A stretch of DNA of 64,000 nt from Halopseudomonas formosensis (GTDB taxonomy: Bacteria; Pseudomonadota; Gammaproteobacteria; Pseudomonadales; Pseudomonadaceae): contig NZ_FOYD01000005.1 of assembly GCF_900115905.1 (NCBI RefSeq), positions 117,103-181,102 on the forward strand, given 5' to 3'. Position numbers and translations under genes: made by a program. How positions within the stretch are numbered: position 1 is the first letter of the stretch; each line of letters starts with the position of its first letter. The notes below the pieces were generated by a model. That model saw nothing but the letters and a program-made list of their open reading frames with translations. It did no database searches and was not told the DNA's origin. This document shows, in pieces, positions 58,891-64,000 of the stretch.

Positions 58891-60015
58891 ATGAGCCTCT
58901 TTCTTGAGTATCACCTGATCCAGAACTTCGCCCCCTCCAACCTGAACCGTGACGACACCGGATCACCGAAGGATGCAATTTTCGGCGGACACCGTCGCGC
59001 CCGCATAAGCAGCCAGAGCTGGAAACGCTCAGTGCGACAGGACTTCGCTAACCTGCAACTGTTGCCGGAAAACCTGGGGGTTCGTACCAAGAAGCTGCAA
59101 TCTCTTCTGGCAGATCGCTTGTCTGGCAAGGGGACAGACGAAGAGGTCGCCACCAAGATTGAGATCGCCCTGGCAGCTGCAGGCTTGAAGCTGGAGGAGA
59201 ACGGCAAAACCCAATACCTGCTATTCCTCGGCGAGCAGGAGATTGCAGCCTTTGCAGAGCTGGTAGAGCAATACTGGGATTCACTGGTCGCAGGTGAGGC
59301 AAAAGGAAAAAAAGAAGCCAAAGCGGCACTACCCAAGGAGATCACCGATAAAGCCAAAGAGATCCTGAACGGTGGCAAAGCAGTGGATGTCGCACTCTTT
59401 GGCCGGATGCTGGCCGACCTCCCTAAAGCCAACCAGGATGCAGCTTGCCAGGTTGCACACGCCATAAGCACGCACCGAGCGGAGCGCGAATTCGACTACT
59501 TCACTGCTGTGGATGATAAAGGTGACGAAGATGAAACAGGAGCCGGTATGATCGGACAAGTGGAGTTCAACTCCGCTACCTTCTATCGCTACGCCGTACT
59601 TGATGCAAACAAACTGCTCGGCAACCTGCAGCAGGATCGTGAGCTCGCCTTGTCCGCCATCGAAGCCTTTACTCTCGCCATGGCCAGAGCCATTCCCAGT
59701 GGCAAACAGAACAGCTTTGCCGCACACAACCCTCCACAATTCATCGGTATCTGCCTACGCCGCACAACACCCCTGAGCCTGGCTAACGCGTTCGAGAAGC
59801 CTGTCAGAGCAACCATGGATACAAGCCTGTCGGAGCAGTCAGTAAAAGCACTCGCTGCCTACGAGGAGCAGCTCGCCAGCGTATACGGCTCCGACGATGA
59901 CCAATGGATCTATCTCGATCTGACTGCACTCTGGGAAAAGGGCGCAAGCACCACCAACCTGAGTGAGCTTGCGCAGAAGGCGAAAGCTCTTATAGCTGCG
60001 CAACTGAAGGAGTAG
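58891..60015 (+). CDS. cas7: Cascade backbone subunit Cas7e (CasC/Cse4)
   Basis: A 374-residue RRM-fold protein, six copies of which hold the crRNA. It begins FLEYHLIQNFAPSNLNRDDTGSPKDAIFGGHRRARISSQSWKRSVR, the Cas7e signature including the basic RNA-contact stretch. It has DVALFGRMLADLPKANQDAACQVAHAISTH and ARAIPSGKQNSFAAHNPPQFI. SD AAGGA lies before ATG 58891. The length is normal for I-E. Confidence 0.94.
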   Translation: MSLFLEYHLIQNFAPSNLNRDDTGSPKDAIFGGHRRARISSQSWKRSVRQDFANLQLLPENLGVRTKKLQSLLADRLSGKGTDEEVATKIEIALAAAGLKLEENGKTQYLLFLGEQEIAAFAELVEQYWDSLVAGEAKGKKEAKAALPKEITDKAKEILNGGKAVDVALFGRMLADLPKANQDAACQVAHAISTHRAEREFDYFTAVDDKGDEDETGAGMIGQVEFNSATFYRYAVLDANKLLGNLQQDRELALSAIEAFTLAMARAIPSGKQNSFAAHNPPQFIGICLRRTTPLSLANAFEKPVRATMDTSLSEQSVKALAAYEEQLASVYGSDDDQWIYLDLTALWEKGASTTNLSELAQKAKALIAAQLKE

Positions 60016-60018
60016 GTC

Positions 60019-60678
60019 ATGGCAACCCTGCTTCTCCGGCTTCACGGCCCAATGCAGTCCTGGGGTACTACCAGCCGCTTTGACGAACGTGACACACAAC
60101 TGGAACCATCCAAATCCGGCGTGCTGGGCTTGATCTGCGCAGCACTGGGGAGGGATCGTGCGGCGCCTGTGGATGATCTGGCAGCGCTACGCATGGGCGT
60201 GCGAGTCGAGCGCGAAGGCGTTCCAATGCGTGATTACCAGACCGCAACCGGTCTGGTAAATGCTGCGGGCAAGGTTGATCGAGAGCGTACCGTTGTCAGC
60301 CCCCGCTTCTACCTGTCCGATGCCGTATTTCTTGTAGGACTGGAAGGCGAGCACGAACTACTACACCAAGTTCATAAGGCGTTGAAACAACCAGTCTGGC
60401 CGCTTTCTCTAGGACGTAAGAGTTTCGTGCCGTCGCTGCCTGTCTACCTGGAGGATGGCCTGAAGGATCAGGAACTGGAGACGGTATTAGGAACTTACGA
60501 GCTGCCAGGCTTTGAACGGTCAGCCAAGCAGCGCATTCTGCTTGAGCATGCCAATGAAGGCACAATACGGCTGGATCAGCCAGTAGCTCCCTTCACCCAG
60601 AGGCTTTTTGGGCCGCGATTTGTCAAAAGCATCCTTATGGATGATTTAGTTGGAAAGGGAGGACTGGTATGCATCTGA
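60019..60678 (+). CDS. cas5: Cascade subunit Cas5e (CasD)
   Basis: A 219-residue RAMP protein that caps the 5' handle of the crRNA. It begins TLLLRLHGPMQSWGTTSRFDERDTQLEPSKSGVLGLICAALGR, the Cas5 signature. It also has PMRDYQTATGL, the thumb region and SLGRKSFVPSLPVYLEDG. It starts 3 bp after cas7 and overlaps cas6e by 10 bp. Confidence 0.94.
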   Translation: MATLLLRLHGPMQSWGTTSRFDERDTQLEPSKSGVLGLICAALGRDRAAPVDDLAALRMGVRVEREGVPMRDYQTATGLVNAAGKVDRERTVVSPRFYLSDAVFLVGLEGEHELLHQVHKALKQPVWPLSLGRKSFVPSLPVYLEDGLKDQELETVLGTYELPGFERSAKQRILLEHANEGTIRLDQPVAPFTQRLFGPRFVKSILMDDLVGKGGLVCI

Positions 60679-61283
60679 GCCGCCTACAGCTTGATCTACG
60701 CAGCGCCCAGGTAAGACGCGACCTGGCCGACCCCTACGAAATGCATCGGACACTGGTTCGGGCATTTGTCCAGGATGAGGCCCAGATCCCGCCCCGATTT
60801 TTGTGGCGTTTGGAACCGGTAAGCACATGGGCTGCACCTACATTGCTGGTGCAATCAAGCATGCAACCCGACTGGGCTGTTATAGAGCGTTTGCCCGGTT
60901 ATGTGAAAGAGCCACCGGCAGTAAAGCAGGTGACTGTGGAATCCCTGCTACAGGAAAATGCTCGCTATCGTTTCCGCCTGCACGCCAATCCAACAGTTAC
61001 CCGCAAAGGCAAGCGCTATGGACTGGTGACAGAGGACTCACAACTTGGCTGGCTTGACCGCCAAGGGCACAGACTGGGATTCAAAGTGGACACGGTGCTG
61101 ATTACGGGCAGCGATATTCTGCGAAGTAGAGCCAATGGCAAGGATATTCTACTGCTGCAAGTCTGCTACGAAGGCGTACTGCAACCCGTTGATACCGGGG
61201 CCCTGGCCTCTGCGCTGTGTAATGGTATCGGCCCCGGCAAGGCGCTCGGGTGCGGCCTACTTAGCGTAGCCCGCGTATCCTGA
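60669..61283 (+). CDS. cas6e: crRNA endoribonuclease Cas6e (CasE)
   Basis: Cuts pre-crRNA at the base of the repeat hairpin and stays bound to the 3' handle. The 204-residue protein has two ferredoxin-like folds. The catalytic histidine is His26 in DPYEMHRTLVRAF. VTRKGKRYGLVTEDSQLGWLDRQG is the RNA-binding loop. The C-terminal glycine-rich motif is NGIGPGKALGCGLLSVARV. It overlaps cas5 by 10 bp. A 19-bp gap leads to the KilA-N gene, where cas1 would normally follow. Confidence 0.93.
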   Translation: MHLSRLQLDLRSAQVRRDLADPYEMHRTLVRAFVQDEAQIPPRFLWRLEPVSTWAAPTLLVQSSMQPDWAVIERLPGYVKEPPAVKQVTVESLLQENARYRFRLHANPTVTRKGKRYGLVTEDSQLGWLDRQGHRLGFKVDTVLITGSDILRSRANGKDILLLQVCYEGVLQPVDTGALASALCNGIGPGKALGCGLLSVARVS

Positions 61284-61302
61284 GCAAAGTCGAGAGATAG
61301 CC

Positions 61303-62124
61303 ATGAAAGCCAAACTGCAGGTACTGGAACAGGACATTGCCACCTACACCAAGGATGGCATGGAGTACATCTGCATTACGGATATTGCTCGCTACAAGGA
61401 TAGTGACCGGACAGGTGTGATTATCGGCAACTGGTTACGCAACCGTAACACCATCGAGTTTCTAGGTATCTGGGAACAGCTTAACAATCCCGATTTTAAA
61501 GTCATCGAATTCGATGACTTTAGGAAACAAGCTGGCCTGAACAGTTTCACACTAACCACTAAGCAATGGATCGAGCAGACAGGAGCCATCGGTTTGATCT
61601 CCCGAGCAGGTCGTTATGGCGGCACCTACGCCCAACGGGACATTGCTTTCGAGTTTGCCAGCTGGATTTCGGTGGAGTTCAAGCTCTATCTGATCAAGGA
61701 ATTCCAGCGTCTCAAGGAGCAGGAGTTCCAGCAGTTGGGCTGGGATATCCGGCGCAATCTGGCCAAGGTTAACTACCTGATCCATACCGACGCCATCAAG
61801 GAAAACCTGATTCCTGAGACCTTGACGTCACAACAGATCAGCCTGGTCTATGCCAGCGAAGCAGATCTGCTGAACATGGCCCTATTCGGCGTAACCGCTA
61901 GGCAATGGCTAGACGCCAACCCTGATCTGAAAGGGAATATCCGCGATCACGCCAATATCCACCAGTTGGTCTGCCTGGCCAATCTGGAGTCCATGAATGC
62001 TCACTTTATCGCCGAAGGGCTACCACAAGCCGAGCGCTTACAGCGGCTGAACAGGCTTGCCATTCATCAAATGCGCGTACTGATCGAGTCCGCGGCACCG
62101 TTACTGCCCGCTCAGAGTAACTGA
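61303..62124 (+). CDS. KilA-N-domain protein embedded in the cas operon
   Basis: A 273-residue protein. Residues about 10-115 form a KilA-N DNA-binding domain: YICITDIARYKDSDRTGVIIGNWLRNRNTIEFLGIWEQL, a middle stretch, and GRYGGTYAQRDIAFEFASWISVEFKLYLIKEFQRLK, the usual end of the domain. The C-terminal half is helical (KVNYLIHTDAIKENLIPETLTSQQISLVYASEADLLNMALFG, then LANLESMNAHFIAEGLPQAERL). Similar free-standing proteins are widespread in bacteria without assigned function; KilA-N itself is best known from phage. It sits between cas6e (19 bp before) and cas1 (1 bp after) and shares their strand and base composition, so it is expressed with them. No role in CRISPR immunity is known to me. 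Confidence 0.85.
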   Translation: MKAKLQVLEQDIATYTKDGMEYICITDIARYKDSDRTGVIIGNWLRNRNTIEFLGIWEQLNNPDFKVIEFDDFRKQAGLNSFTLTTKQWIEQTGAIGLISRAGRYGGTYAQRDIAFEFASWISVEFKLYLIKEFQRLKEQEFQQLGWDIRRNLAKVNYLIHTDAIKENLIPETLTSQQISLVYASEADLLNMALFGVTARQWLDANPDLKGNIRDHANIHQLVCLANLESMNAHFIAEGLPQAERLQRLNRLAIHQMRVLIESAAPLLPAQSN

Positions 62125-62125
62125 C

Positions 62126-63351
<1,226 letters not shown>

Positions 63352-63416
63352 CAAAGAAAATTGGTAGATTTTTAGCTCCCGATTTTTCCCTTAGGAAACA
63401 GTCGGTTATGCTAAGA
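63352..63416 (+). promoter_or_regulatory. CRISPR leader
   Basis: A 65-bp AT-rich stretch (TAGATTTTTAGCTCCCGATT, then TTAGGAAACAGTCGG) between cas2 and the first repeat. TATGCT at 63407-63412 is a possible -10 for pre-crRNA transcription. Orientation follows from the repeat strand and the position of cas1-cas2. Confidence 0.7.

Positions 63417-64000
<584 letters not shown>

Overview
The window is about 54 kb of conserved, GC-rich chromosome of a member of the Pseudomonadaceae, plus two acquired regions: a 9.4-kb phage-satellite-like element in tRNA-Phe, and a type I-E CRISPR-Cas locus at the right end. The family assignment rests on linkage groups I recognise from Pseudomonas: an amino-acid ABC transporter, tRNA-Phe, yggX, mutY, asmA, hisBHAF, yibQ, ctpA, envC, gpmI, yibN, grxC and secB; then dsbB, algQ and algP; hemB, ppk, ppx, trxA, rho and ubiD; hemY, hemX, hemD, hemC, algR, algZ and argH; and aguA-aguB. 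Relative to my memory of P. aeruginosa PAO1 these blocks are joined differently, so a species outside the aeruginosa group (for example Halopseudomonas-like) is plausible but unproven.

Layout. 20-2295 (-): three genes of a polar amino-acid ABC importer. 2496-11878: integrated element bounded by copies of the tRNA-Phe 3' end. It carries a tyrosine integrase with an apparent frameshift, an AlpA-type regulator, an Ash/Icd-like ORF containing an intrinsic terminator, a primase zinc finger, a RepA-like ATPase, several small proteins, and a prohead protease-major capsid fusion behind a promoter overlapped by a LexA-type box. No terminase, portal or tail gene is visible. 11854-11929: tRNA-Phe with a strong promoter. 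12006-24000: yggX-mutY-asmA (-), hisBHAF (+), yibQ-ctpA-envC-gpmI (-). 23892-30030: yibN-grxC-secB-dsbB-algQ-algP (the last lacking its usual repeat tail), three GC-rich repeats, and an ABC-F ATPase with yaiI. 30110-35528: a thiol-motif protein, a diguanylate cyclase, hemB and ppk. Then ppx, trxA, rho, ubiD with a ferredoxin-flavin reductase, the haem/alginate-regulator operon, argH, a repeat-built lipoprotein and the agmatine-to-putrescine genes aguA-aguB.

53066-64000 (+): WYL-domain regulator, cas3, cas8e, cse2, cas7, cas5, cas6e, a KilA-N-domain gene, cas1, cas2 and a CRISPR array that runs off the window. Interference, crRNA processing and adaptation genes all look complete. Two features stand out. 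A KilA-N gene with no known CRISPR role sits between cas6e and cas1 at operon spacing. The leader-proximal spacer, present twice through duplication of a two-spacer block, is identical to my recollection of a universally conserved stretch of 16S rRNA, so it potentially targets the cell's own rRNA genes. The satellite's SOS-type capsid promoter and P4-like leader are the other leads worth testing.
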